Positions 1-5,939 of a stretch of DNA of 8,896 nucleotides are shown here, piece after piece. How positions within the stretch are numbered: position 1 is the stretch's first letter; each line of letters starts with the position of its first letter. The DNA is from Clostridia bacterium DTU080 (GTDB lineage Bacteria; Bacillota; Limnochordia; DTU080), in contig LFTP01000094.1 in the NCBI GenBank assembly GCA_001513395.1, positions 1 to 8,896 on the forward strand. The letters are read 5' to 3'. The translations under genes and the position numbers were made by a program. The notes under the pieces are model-generated. The model was not told the DNA's origin and searched no databases. It saw nothing but the letters and a program-made list of their open reading frames with translations.

Positions 1-1551
1 GCGTTTGACCGAATTGGCATGTCGGCGATAACCGGGGGTCAGATCGGCAATGGAGATGGCCTCGCCTTCTCCCCCGCCTTGGAAAATGATCCGTGCTACG
101 GCAGTCGGGTCCTGGTCAGGATCGGTCGAAGGATTCAGTACCAGCGTATTGTGGCCTTCCGCCCGTTTGCGATAATACGTCCATCCCCGTGAGCCAAAAT
201 AGCCGGGCATGTTGTAGTTGTCGGAACCTAGATCGAGAGCCCAGCGCACGCCCAAGGCATCAAAGACGAACGTACCCAGATCCAAGTGTCCGTGACTGGC
301 TCTGAGATCACCGGCTTTCCAGCCGACAAAAAGCCCTTCCTCGTCGTCCCACGCGCTGCGCATTGTAGCCACTTCGACTCCACGAAAATGTCTGTCGAGG
401 GGCAAATCGCGAAGGTCAAAGCCTTCCCTGAGTTCCTTGCCGTACCATATGAGGGCCAACACACTGGGTCTGCCTCCGGATACTTCGTCTTGCCACCAGG
501 CATAGGCGGGGTCGTTGAAACGTCTGGAAAGCCAATACAGGCCGGGCTGATCGACTACCCCGGGCCCACCGTCGGCGAAGTTGAAGCTCACTTTGGCCGG
601 AGAGGTGAGATATATCGGAAACAACCCGGCATATTCCAAACCCGGAATCCGATCGAGACCGAAACAGGTACCCAAGGCGCTCTCCAAGCCGGCCAGGTAT
701 GGAACCAGATAGCGAATGGAGTAGTTCCAATAGCTGACGCCCTCCTCCCAACCGCCATCCGGTCCGAATTTGCCAATGGCCGCGGGAACGCTTTGCAGGC
801 CGTAGCGCAAGATCTGCTCAGCCAACTCCGGCTCTTCGTCCGCAATGGCCAGAGCCCCCATAGCCAAGCCCCCGTTACACACCAGGTTCCAGTTGTTCGT
901 TCCTCTGACCCAGCCGCCGTAACCCGGTAGACCGCGATAGGCGTTGAGACCTGGCTCAAGGCCAAGGCGGATCATGGCCTCCCGCAACAGCTCCTTTTGC
1001 TCCTCGGTCCATACGTGATACAGCCAGTCGTAGCCGATGGCAAATCCATGCGTCATTTCGGCGGTGTCCAGGAAGTGAACCGGATTCCAATCCGGAAACT
1101 GAGCTACGGCCTCGAGTTCCTGCCAAGCCCGCTCGGCAAAGCGCTCATCGTTCTCTATGTGATAGACAGATGCCAAAAGCCGAACGCGATCCAACACCTG
1201 AACACTGACAGGAGTGATGTTTCGGCCATCGTGCTTCTCGTATTGCGACACCGGTTGGTACAACAATCGGTTGGCCCGCGATTTCAAAGACGCATACCAG
1301 ATCTGAGCTTGGAGATCGGTTCGAACGAGCTCTCTTAAACGAGCAAAATCAGAGGAGGTAACAAGAAGCCGGGGATGCTCATCCCGCAGGGTCGACAAGA
1401 TGGGTCTGTCCGCCATGTCGGATGCCTCAAAACGCCCGGCGGAGGTGGCTGCGACCGTGTATGTACCGAGCATGAACGCGAGAAGAAAACCCAAGACCGG
1501 ACCGAGTCTCACCAATCGGCCAATCCGACAACCGAACACCGATCGAATCAC
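1..1551 (-). CDS. Secreted heparinase II/III-family polysaccharide lyase (C-terminus off the window)
   Basis: I translated 517 codons with no interruption from GTG at 1551 to the left edge. The N-terminus is a Sec signal peptide: basic residues (RIGRLVR), a hydrophobic run around residues 17-35, and a likely cleavage near VAATSA|GRFE. Residues about 60-330 look like the helical toroid of this superfamily, opening with HPRLLVTSSDFARL and containing NNWNLVCNGG (219-228) and GGWEEGVSYWNYS (266-278). From about residue 385 comes the C-terminal beta-sandwich with the family hallmark SHGHLDLGTF (H420, H422, D424) and RAEGHNTLV (463-471). By family analogy N222, Y274 or Y277, and one of the histidines would be the catalytic Asn/Tyr/His set of PL12/15/17/21-type lyases, which cleave uronic-acid polysaccharides by beta-elimination; this assignment is inference. 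The GTG start is chosen because AGGTGAG lies 5 nt upstream; the in-frame GTG at 1539 has no comparable site. It is transcribed away from SBP1. The exact substrate cannot be read from the sequence. Confidence 0.9.
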   Translation of the reverse strand, partial: MIRSVFGCRIGRLVRLGPVLGFLLAFMLGTYTVAATSAGRFEASDMADRPILSTLRDEHPRLLVTSSDFARLRELVRTDLQAQIWYASLKSRANRLLYQPVSQYEKHDGRNITPVSVQVLDRVRLLASVYHIENDERFAERAWQELEAVAQFPDWNPVHFLDTAEMTHGFAIGYDWLYHVWTEEQKELLREAMIRLGLEPGLNAYRGLPGYGGWVRGTNNWNLVCNGGLAMGALAIADEEPELAEQILRYGLQSVPAAIGKFGPDGGWEEGVSYWNYSIRYLVPYLAGLESALGTCFGLDRIPGLEYAGLFPIYLTSPAKVSFNFADGGPGVVDQPGLYWLSRRFNDPAYAWWQDEVSGGRPSVLALIWYGKELREGFDLRDLPLDRHFRGVEVATMRSAWDDEEGLFVGWKAGDLRASHGHLDLGTFVFDALGVRWALDLGSDNYNMPGYFGSRGWTYYRKRAEGHNTLVLNPSTDPDQDPTAVARIIFQGGGEGEAISIADLTPGYRRHANSVKR

Positions 1552-1556
1552 TGCAA

Positions 1557-1563
1557 CTCACCT
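1557..1563 (-). promoter_or_regulatory. Shine-Dalgarno site of the heparinase-like gene
   Basis: Read on the minus strand, AGGTGAG is followed by the five bases TTGCA and then GTG. It matches the downstream half of the AAGGAGGTGA consensus and decides the choice of the GTG at 1551 as start. Confidence 0.6.
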
Positions 1564-1707
1564 ACCCGAAACAGATCTTGCCTCTTCATCCACTCACCGG
1601 AAAAAAGCTGATGAAAAGCGCTCATCGCCAGCACAGCGTCATGACCGGCTGACCCGCACCGATCTTCCGTACGGTGCCTGTCTTTCAGATTAGCGCCTTT
1701 CTTCGCC

Positions 1708-1724
1708 AAGGCTTTCAAAGCCTT
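1708..1724. promoter_or_regulatory. Perfect 17-bp palindrome, candidate operator
   Basis: AAGGCTTTCAAAGCCTT has perfect 8-bp arms around a single central C, typical in size for a dimeric repressor or activator site. It sits roughly midway between the divergent starts, about 157 bp from the lyase start and 198 bp from the SBP1 start, so it could coordinate both genes. Read on the minus strand it contains TTGAAA, a possible -35 element, but the nearest -10-like TAATCT is about 20 bp away, longer than usual. No regulator gene is in the window. Confidence 0.4.
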
Positions 1725-1791
1725 CCTCTCCTTGTCTAAGTCTCGTACTCACTCGTCGGGTTCAGCAGAAGGCGAAAGTTTCCTGCTTCAC

Positions 1792-1828
1792 GAGAGCCGC
1801 GTGCGAGAAACCTATGTGCGCCGCTCTC
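1792..1828. promoter_or_regulatory. Imperfect inverted repeat upstream of SBP1
   Basis: The arms GAGAGCCGCG (1792-1801) and CGCCGCTCTC (1819-1828) pair with one mismatch across a 17-nt spacer. The element ends about 93 bp before the SBP1 start and could be a regulator site or a leader hairpin. Nothing in the sequence distinguishes these options. Confidence 0.25.
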
Positions 1829-1905
1829 AGGAAATAGCGCATTTGTCTTTAATATACGGTTCATAGGTTGCGCGCATCCTTATTTTCAGACCTTACACAA
1901 TTGGC

Positions 1906-1912
1906 GAGGGAG
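1906..1912 (+). promoter_or_regulatory. Ribosome-binding site of SBP1
   Basis: GAGGGAG lies 9 nt before the TTG at 1922 and 4 nt before an out-of-frame ATG at 1917. In the SBP1 frame a TGA at 1913-1915 blocks any earlier start, so TTG 1922 is the first usable initiation codon as the sequence stands. Confidence 0.5.
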
Positions 1913-1921
1913 TGACATGAA

Positions 1922-3172
1922 TTGAAGTCGCGGTTGATTCTCTTGGCCACCATTGTCGCAGTGGCCATGGCGGCTGAGGTCGCCTTGGCCGAGACAATTG
2001 TGAACTTCGCTACCTGGGCATCGGCCGATGCTGTCGCCATTTGGCGCAGGGACATAGCGTCATTTGAGGAGCTTCATCCGGATATCAAGATCAACCTCAT
2101 CACTTGCAGCTGGAATGAGTACCCCGATCGCGTACCGCTGTATCTTTCCGGCGCCATTGAGGTTGACATACTTCGTAACGGCGGACAGCACCTGCCTACA
2201 TTTGCCTATCTGGGCGGCCTGTTGCCGTTGACGCCGTACGTCAAAAGCGGCCAGCTCGACCTGAGCCCGTTCTTCCCTCAAGTGCTGGAAGGGACTTCCT
2301 ACAACGGCATTTTGTACGGCCTGCCGGACCATTTTTCGCCCTGGGTGCTGTACTACAACAACGAGATGTTCAGCGAGTTGGGTTTGCCGACCCCCTACGA
2401 ACTGCATAAGCGAGGCGAATGGACCTGGGATGCGCTGGAGAGGATCGCCAGACAGTGCACGATCGATGTCACCGGAGACGGGATATACGATCAATGGGGC
2501 CTGCCTCCGCGGTTTGCACCCACTGATCCTTACGTGCGCCAAAGCGTGATGATAATGAACGGCGGACCCCTGTACAACTCCGATTACACCCGTTACCACC
2601 TCGATGATCCAAGAAGCATCGCGGCCCTGGAGTGGCTGGCAAGTCTGAGAGAGTATAGAGCGCCGTCGGATTCATGGGGCAGAGGGACCGTCGCCATGAC
2701 GGTTGGTTATCCGACTCACCAGCTCAGTTGGAAAAGAACACTCGGCTTCGAGTTCGGTGTGGCTCCGTTGCCCAGATCTGCCAACGGATCATACGCGACC
2801 ATCATGACCATCAACATCATGTCCATTTTGCAAAACTCAAAGAACCCCGATGCGGCCTTGAAGTTCATGCAGTACATTTGCGGACAGGAGATCCAGCGAC
2901 AGCGCATAGATGACAACTACATCCTGTCGGCGCGCATCGACGTCGCCACCGAGACGCTTCGTCGACCGAGCTTGGGAGCCCTAAACAACGAGATCCTGGC
3001 CGAGATCACCGGCACGGTGAGACCCTGGATTGTACCTCCTCTTTACTATGAAGAGGTACTGGCCGTCGTCAACGGTGAATTCAGCCGTGTCGCAGCAGGA
3101 GAGGAACCGGTCGCCAGTGCCGTCGCCCGCATCACTCCCATGGTCAACGCCATTCTGGCCGGAGGAAAATAG
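1922..3172 (+). CDS. Extracellular solute-binding protein, family 1 (sugar ABC transporter), SBP1
   Basis: A complete 416-residue protein of normal length for this family. The N-terminus MKSRLILLATIVAVAMAAEV is a Sec signal peptide with a clean ALA|E cleavage after residue 23. The mature protein starts ETIVNFATWAS, the first beta-strand of the lobe I domain, followed by a typical helix (VAIWRRDIASFEELHPDIKI). Later landmarks are YGLPDHFSPWVLYYNNEMF, the inter-lobe strand region usual in sugar binders, WTWDALERIARQ, and GVAPLPRS followed by a helix with NPDAALKFMQYI. By family, it should bind an oligosaccharide outside the membrane and deliver it to a MalFG-type permease. No permease follows it, so its partner is elsewhere or lost. 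Being divergent from a lyase suggests the ligand is a lyase product, which is inference. The TTG start overlaps a three-codon ATG-AAT-TGA frame; a lost base may have displaced an original ATG. Confidence 0.9.
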   Translation: MKSRLILLATIVAVAMAAEVALAETIVNFATWASADAVAIWRRDIASFEELHPDIKINLITCSWNEYPDRVPLYLSGAIEVDILRNGGQHLPTFAYLGGLLPLTPYVKSGQLDLSPFFPQVLEGTSYNGILYGLPDHFSPWVLYYNNEMFSELGLPTPYELHKRGEWTWDALERIARQCTIDVTGDGIYDQWGLPPRFAPTDPYVRQSVMIMNGGPLYNSDYTRYHLDDPRSIAALEWLASLREYRAPSDSWGRGTVAMTVGYPTHQLSWKRTLGFEFGVAPLPRSANGSYATIMTINIMSILQNSKNPDAALKFMQYICGQEIQRQRIDDNYILSARIDVATETLRRPSLGALNNEILAEITGTVRPWIVPPLYYEEVLAVVNGEFSRVAAGEEPVASAVARITPMVNAILAGGK

Positions 3173-3187
3173 TCCAAGTTGCGACAG

Positions 3188-3211
3188 GAGGCCATCGTTG
3201 CAGATGGCCTC
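3188..3211 (+). other. Stem-loop just downstream of SBP1
   Basis: GAGGCCATC (3188-3196) and GATGGCCTC (3203-3211) form a perfect 9-bp stem with a 6-nt loop, starting 15 nt after the SBP1 stop. No T-run follows, so it is not a canonical intrinsic terminator. A 3' stabilising hairpin after a binding-protein gene is a known arrangement and is my preferred reading. Its right arm is also the start of the diverged repeat described below. Confidence 0.5.
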
Positions 3212-3367
3212 AGTCAATGCTCTCTCCGGTGTCCCGGATGAACACTCCCCTACTCCGATGGTATGAGCCTCCTGATACCGGCCGTGGCATCAGGCGCTAT
3301 CGACATGAACGGTGGCGTGCTTGGTGAGGATATCTGCCAAGTGCCAAGGATGGAATTGGCTTCAAGG
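3203..3367. repeat. Diverged direct repeat, copy A (SBP 3' end plus flank)
   Basis: Hand alignment to 3994-4160 shows colinear matching blocks: GATGGCCTC and CCGGAT at identical offsets (0 and 31); CCTGATACC against CCTAATCCT at identical offset 68 (14 of 20 bases); 3311-3343 against 4101-4133 (26 of 33); and 3349-3367 against 4143-4160 (16 of 18 with one gap). Offsets differ by only one base over the first 126 bp. Between blocks identity falls close to background. This looks like an old duplication of the end of an SBP gene with its downstream flank. Confidence 0.6.
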
Positions 3368-3420
3368 CGTGTTTTTGCGGCAAGTCGTTTGTTGTAGATA
3401 GGTCACAGGTCCATCAACTC
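3250..3420 (-). pseudogene. Decayed SBP C-terminal remnant
   Basis: On the minus strand one frame reads EANSIL, then after a frame disruption DATAGIRRL and a TAG at 3250-3252. These align with EANAIM and NAAARIRAL at the end of SBP2. Between them the nucleotide match continues, but a second frame (HLADILTKHA) resembles HLANIFNKQA of SBP2, so at least two compensating indels have occurred. Further upstream IYNKRLAAKT may correspond to VFYGRNLVRT, after an in-frame TGA. I lose the similarity above about 3420. No start, no continuous frame, and no room for the rest of the gene before SBP2: this is a truncated, non-functional relic. It lies antisense to the DNA directly downstream of SBP1. The left boundary is the aligned stop; the right boundary is approximate. 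Confidence 0.55.
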
Positions 3421-4046
3421 CGTTTTCGGAAGGCCTTTGCCGACGGAACACGAAAGCCGGTGCTAATCGGTACCACCGATCTGTCTAACAGGGAGTGATA
3501 CCGACGTCTAGCCTCGATGACCGTGGTGCTGCTCATTGTTCTTGTCCAGTGGATCGATGTCTCTATATATGCTGGCAACCTCATCGACAACGAAGGTTTT
3601 GATCAGCTCACCGATGCGCAAGAAATAAACGGCCTGGTGCTTCGTTTCGTCTATCACCGGGCCTGAAGGCTCTGCCATAGACGCCAAAATGCTTGGACGC
3701 ACTCCGCCTCGCCACGTAGCGCTGACGTGACTGCCTACGAACCTAGTCAATCCCGAAATCTATACGGACCGCTGTTTTGGGATACCTCTCACACGTCGTC
3801 TCCCGTGATCGCGAACTCATACAGGCTACAGGCCTTCATCGACGAGAATCTACACCCCCTATGTCGTTCACGCCCGAACGGCAGCCGAGGAAATCGACCA
3901 GATGATTGAAGCGTATGTGAGGCAGAACCCGCGGTAAGAAGCGGGCGTCTATAGAGTGGACTGAAGCGGACTGCGGCAAGAGGGCATCTTCGCGATGGCC
4001 TCCGTCGTCGATACTCCCTAATGGCCGGATAGCGTTCTGCCTGCGG
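3421..4046. other. Gene-free stretch with probable coding debris
   Basis: No intact gene is supported here. The longest frames are an 80-codon minus frame (3508-3750) and a 49-codon plus frame (3517-3666) that overlap each other on opposite strands. Neither has a ribosome-binding site at its start and I recognise neither product. A plus-strand remnant at 3743-3937 and the downstream flank of the SBP2 pseudogene (from 3994) are listed separately. Expected SBP partners such as MalF/MalG permeases are absent. Confidence 0.5.
3743..3937 (+). pseudogene. Possible plus-strand C-terminal remnant, perhaps also of an SBP
   Basis: One frame reads LVNPEIYTDRCFGIPLTRR, meets TGA at 3806-3808, then continues for 42 codons ending STRIYTPYVVHARTAAEE, IDQMIEAYVRQNPR and TAA (3935-3937). 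The second half has the helical, charged look of a genuine C-terminus, and the pattern 'NPEIYTD ... PLTRR ... YTPY ... EEIDQMIEAY' resembles the last helices of family-1 binding proteins. There is no start codon or ribosome-binding site. It is not similar to the SBP1 tail. Other families with an EIDQ-type terminal helix, such as PLP-dependent transferases, are possible. Confidence 0.3.
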
Positions 4047-4160
4047 TTACTTCATCAGGGCCCTAATCCTGGCGGCCGCATTGGCCATTTCAGCACCTAT
4101 GGGAGCCTGCTTGTTAAAGATATTTGCCAAGTGTTCCTTCATGATGGCATTGGCCTCAGG
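3994..4160. repeat. Diverged direct repeat, copy B (SBP2 3' end plus flank)
   Basis: Partner of copy A, in the same orientation. It covers the last 38 codons of SBP2 (minus strand) and about 53 bp beyond its stop, so the duplicated unit included non-coding flank as well as coding sequence. The better-preserved codons in this copy suggest it is closer to the ancestral sequence. Confidence 0.6.
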
Positions 4161-4285
4161 ATAGGTCTCCCAGTAACTCATGGTGCGGACGAGATTGCGT
4201 CCGTAGAACACATTCATGACCCAGTCTCTGGCGTAGCCGCCCTCATCCGGACCCAGACCCTTGAAAAACTCGGTCCACAGTTCGG

Positions 4286-4301
4286 CGTGCGGTGCCGCAC
4301 G
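4286..4301. repeat. Perfect short palindrome at the SBP2 frameshift
   Basis: CGTGCGGTGCCGCACG has 7-bp arms and a 2-nt centre. The missing base of SBP2 falls at 4298-4299, inside one arm, so the deletion would have perfected or created this palindrome. Confidence 0.6.
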
Positions 4302-5001
4302 GCCTTTTGCCCTTCATAGCTCATCATCCACTCCGCCAGTCTCCAGGCAGCTTCCGGATGGGCAGCATTGGCAGGGATGGAAAACATATGCCCCTGGGCG
4401 AAGCTTAACTGACCGGCCGGAGCCTTCGGCATGAGAGCGAAAGCCCAGTCGTGATTGACCATATGCGAAACGGACACCGAGTAGGTCGGCCAACCCATCC
4501 ACAAGGCGACCCCTCCCTGATAGTAGTTGCCCTTGGCACTCCAGGCTCCCGGCCAACCCGGTGTAGCGTTCAGATTGTTTTGCAGATCGTCCCAAAAAGC
4601 AAGCATCTCCAAGTTACCGGGGCTGTCTACCAAGACTTCTTGGCGGTCGTCACTGAGCCAGTCGTAGCCTGTCCAGATCTGGATCCACTGGAGATTCTGT
4701 GTGTCTCCCCGAACGACTTCATTCGTGGTCGCATACACCCGCTTGATGGGATCGGTTAGCTTCCGCGCCAAAGTGCGCAGATCTTCAACCGTCCAGTTCT
4801 CGCCAGGCGGAACGACTCCCGACTCGGCCAGATAATCGAGATTCACATACCAGATCTGAGAGTTGAAATCGAAGGGAACACCGTACACGCGGCCTTCGAA
4901 CTTAGCGACATCAGGCATAAAGGGATAAAGCCGGGCCCTTCTCACTACAGCACTGCTCTCCCACAGCTCCGTGAGGTCACGCAAAAGACCCATAGTGACA
5001 T

Positions 5002-5026
5002 ACTTGGGCTTGTACTACGCCCAAGT
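5002..5026. repeat. Inverted repeat with the SBP2 amber codon in its loop
   Basis: ACTTGGGC (5002-5009) and GCCCAAGT (5019-5026) are perfect 8-bp arms around a 9-nt loop, and the in-frame TAG of SBP2 (5015-5017) lies wholly in that loop. In mRNA this could fold around the stop codon. Confidence 0.6.
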
Positions 5027-5435
5027 CTGCATAAGATCGGGAGGCACTCCGGCAGCGATTTGAGTCATCAGCTTCTCGTTATATTCACTGCCCGGATAAA
5101 TTCGCACCTCTACCTCGATGTCGGGATTGCTCTCACTGAACCGATCGGCCATGTTGCGCCAGTTTTCCATAGTCAAGGCGCCCATGTGATATGTAGCCAG
5201 ATAGATCGTGGTCTTAGCGGCACAGACCGACGCGCTGAAGACTGCCATAGTTGCAAGTACCAAAACGACATCCAAAAGCCGAATTCGTCCATCCCTCTTC
5301 ATCTCGCTCCACACAACTCCTTTTCCTTGCTCTTTTTCCGGGGAAATTGCCTCTCGCACCGTAGAAGGCAAATCCGGTCCAGGAGATACGATTTGCTCAT
5401 TCCGCGGCTTTGTCAGCTTTCCTCTGAACAATGGA

Positions 5436-5456
5436 CGGTTATCGAAGTAATAACCG
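5436..5456. promoter_or_regulatory. Inverted repeat upstream of SBP2, candidate operator
   Basis: CGGTTAT (5436-5442) and ATAACCG (5450-5456) are perfect 7-bp arms with a 7-nt spacer, about 135 bp before the SBP2 start. The size suits a dimeric sugar-responsive regulator. It is unrelated in sequence to the palindrome at 1708-1724. Confidence 0.35.
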
Positions 5457-5524
5457 ACTCCGGGTAATGCAGACGCTTTTGGTCGCCTCAGCGCGTTGAA
5501 AAAAAGGACCCGCCCCGTATGTAG

Positions 5525-5541
5525 CTGAGCGTGTCTGAGCG
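5525..5541. repeat. Short tandem direct repeat
   Basis: CTGAGCG occurs twice (5525-5531 and 5535-5541) separated by TGT, a 10-bp period matching one helical turn. Paired regulator half-sites are possible; chance is also possible for 7-mers. Confidence 0.25.
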
Positions 5542-5662
5542 ACACAGGTCCCAAGCCCCGATCTCGCCCGATGACAGAGGGACTGCATACTTCACGGGTC
5601 TATGTGGGATGTTGCCCTATGAGACGTCCGCGGGTAAGGTCGGCAAAATAACGATATCCGGG

Positions 5663-5677
5663 GTCGGATAATCCGAC
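5663..5677. promoter_or_regulatory. Perfect 15-bp palindrome
   Basis: GTCGGATAATCCGAC has perfect 7-bp arms around a central A. It lies between the SBP2 start and the terminator, about 360 bp from the SBP2 start, so a simple operator role is uncertain. It could be a regulator site or a small hairpin. Confidence 0.35.
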
Positions 5678-5834
5678 ACAACGCGCCCACACTGATCCGG
5701 CGCACCTTCCGTTCAAACACGGCGTTTGGAGGCGATCCGCTCGGTGCATGGTTCCTCCCCGGTTCCCCTTCGGCTTGCGCCTATCGACGTGGAAGGAGTT
5801 GCACCTTGAGATAAATGCGCCAAACCGACCACAC

Positions 5835-5880
5835 CACACAAAAACCCCGACGCCTGAAAAACGCCGGGGTTTTGTGTGTG
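5835..5880. terminator. Bidirectional intrinsic terminator
   Basis: The arms around AAAACCCCGACG and CGCCGGGGTTTT form a long stem with a 9-nt A-rich loop (CCTGAAAAA) and T-rich tracts on the exit side of both strands. Extending outward, the CACACA and TGTGTG flanks also pair. It sits about 60-105 bp past the stop of the right-hand enzyme gene and should end that transcript; it would also stop plus-strand transcription. Confidence 0.8.
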
Positions 5881-5882
5881 AT

Positions 5883-5898
5883 GTCTGCTCATGCAGAC
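5883..5898. other. Small perfect hairpin between enzyme gene and terminator
   Basis: GTCTGC and GCAGAC pair perfectly around TCAT. It sits in the 3' untranslated region of the minus-strand enzyme gene, directly before the main terminator, and may protect the 3' end or act with the terminator. Confidence 0.4.
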
Positions 5899-5939
5899 CG
5901 CTGATAGAACTCACACCCGACACACAAAGCTGGTGTGCC

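Larger units (their letters stand above)
1552..1921. promoter_or_regulatory. Divergent intergenic region between lyase and SBP1
   Basis: These 370 bp separate the two divergently transcribed genes and must hold both promoters. I see no convincing -35/-10 pair in either direction. The AT-rich stretch TTTAATATA at 1848-1856 is the best candidate -10-like element for SBP1, without a good -35 partner. Two inverted repeats inside it are listed separately. No believable small gene is visible; the short open frames here have no ribosome-binding site and no protein-like composition. Confidence 0.55.
4047..5302 (-). pseudogene. Extracellular solute-binding protein, family 1 (SBP2), broken by a stop and a frameshift
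   Basis: The gene can be followed end to end. ATG at 5302 starts MKRDGRIRLLDVVLVLATMA, a signal peptide with cleavage near SVCA|A, then KTTIYLATYHMGALTMENWR and PPDLMQTWA. Codon 96 (5015-5017) is TAG; reading resumes in the same frame with YKPKYVTMGLLRDLTELWE. The family pattern continues through YGVPFDFNSQIWYVN, NWTVEDLRTLARKL, WDDLQNN and IPANAAHPEAAWRLAEWMMS. At 4298-4300, after EGQKAV, the frame runs into a false tail ending at 4214, while one frame over continues AAPHAELWTEFFKGLG to IRALMK and TAA (4047-4049). Restoring one base gives 418 residues, matching SBP1 and the family. The start is supported by GGAG a few bases before the ATG. With two lesions it should not make a full protein; sequencing error or stop read-through are alternatives. 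It would have bound an oligosaccharide for an ABC importer. Confidence 0.85.
5303..5834. promoter_or_regulatory. Upstream region of SBP2, no gene
   Basis: About 530 bp between the SBP2 start and the terminator of the right-hand gene. No frame here has a plausible start or protein-like sequence; the longest minus frame runs through the terminator and is not credible. It should contain the SBP2 promoter; CTGACA followed 17 bp later by an AATCGT-like hexamer is possible on the minus strand near 5391-5420 but weak. Palindromes and a short direct repeat are listed separately. Confidence 0.45.

Noticed and set aside
286..930. Long plus-strand open frame of 214 codons
   Set aside because: It is antisense to a clearly conserved part of the heparinase-like lyase and its translation lacks protein-family features; it is open only because of codon bias on the other strand.
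3271..3294. Stem-loop CCTGATACC / GGCATCAGG as a terminator
   Set aside because: The stem has a mismatch, no T-run follows on either strand, and it lies inside the decayed SBP tail, so it is more simply explained as sequence inherited from the coding relic.
3420..3620. Resemblance of a plus-frame segment KPVLIGTTDLSN to a SecA-like or patatin-like motif
   Set aside because: The match is a few residues only, is followed by a stop, and the surrounding translation does not support either family.
3508..3750. 80-codon minus frame and a 49-codon plus frame overlapping it
   Set aside because: No ribosome-binding site at either start, opposite strands of the same DNA, and no family resemblance I can defend. 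Possibly debris; not called as genes.
5302..5554. Upstream extension of SBP2 to a start at 5554
   Set aside because: The extension would place about 84 residues ahead of a normal signal peptide. The ATG at 5302 has a Shine-Dalgarno-like GGAG and gives the expected length.
5600..5923. 107-codon minus frame upstream of SBP2
   Set aside because: It runs through the intrinsic terminator and the small hairpin, and its composition is not protein-like.
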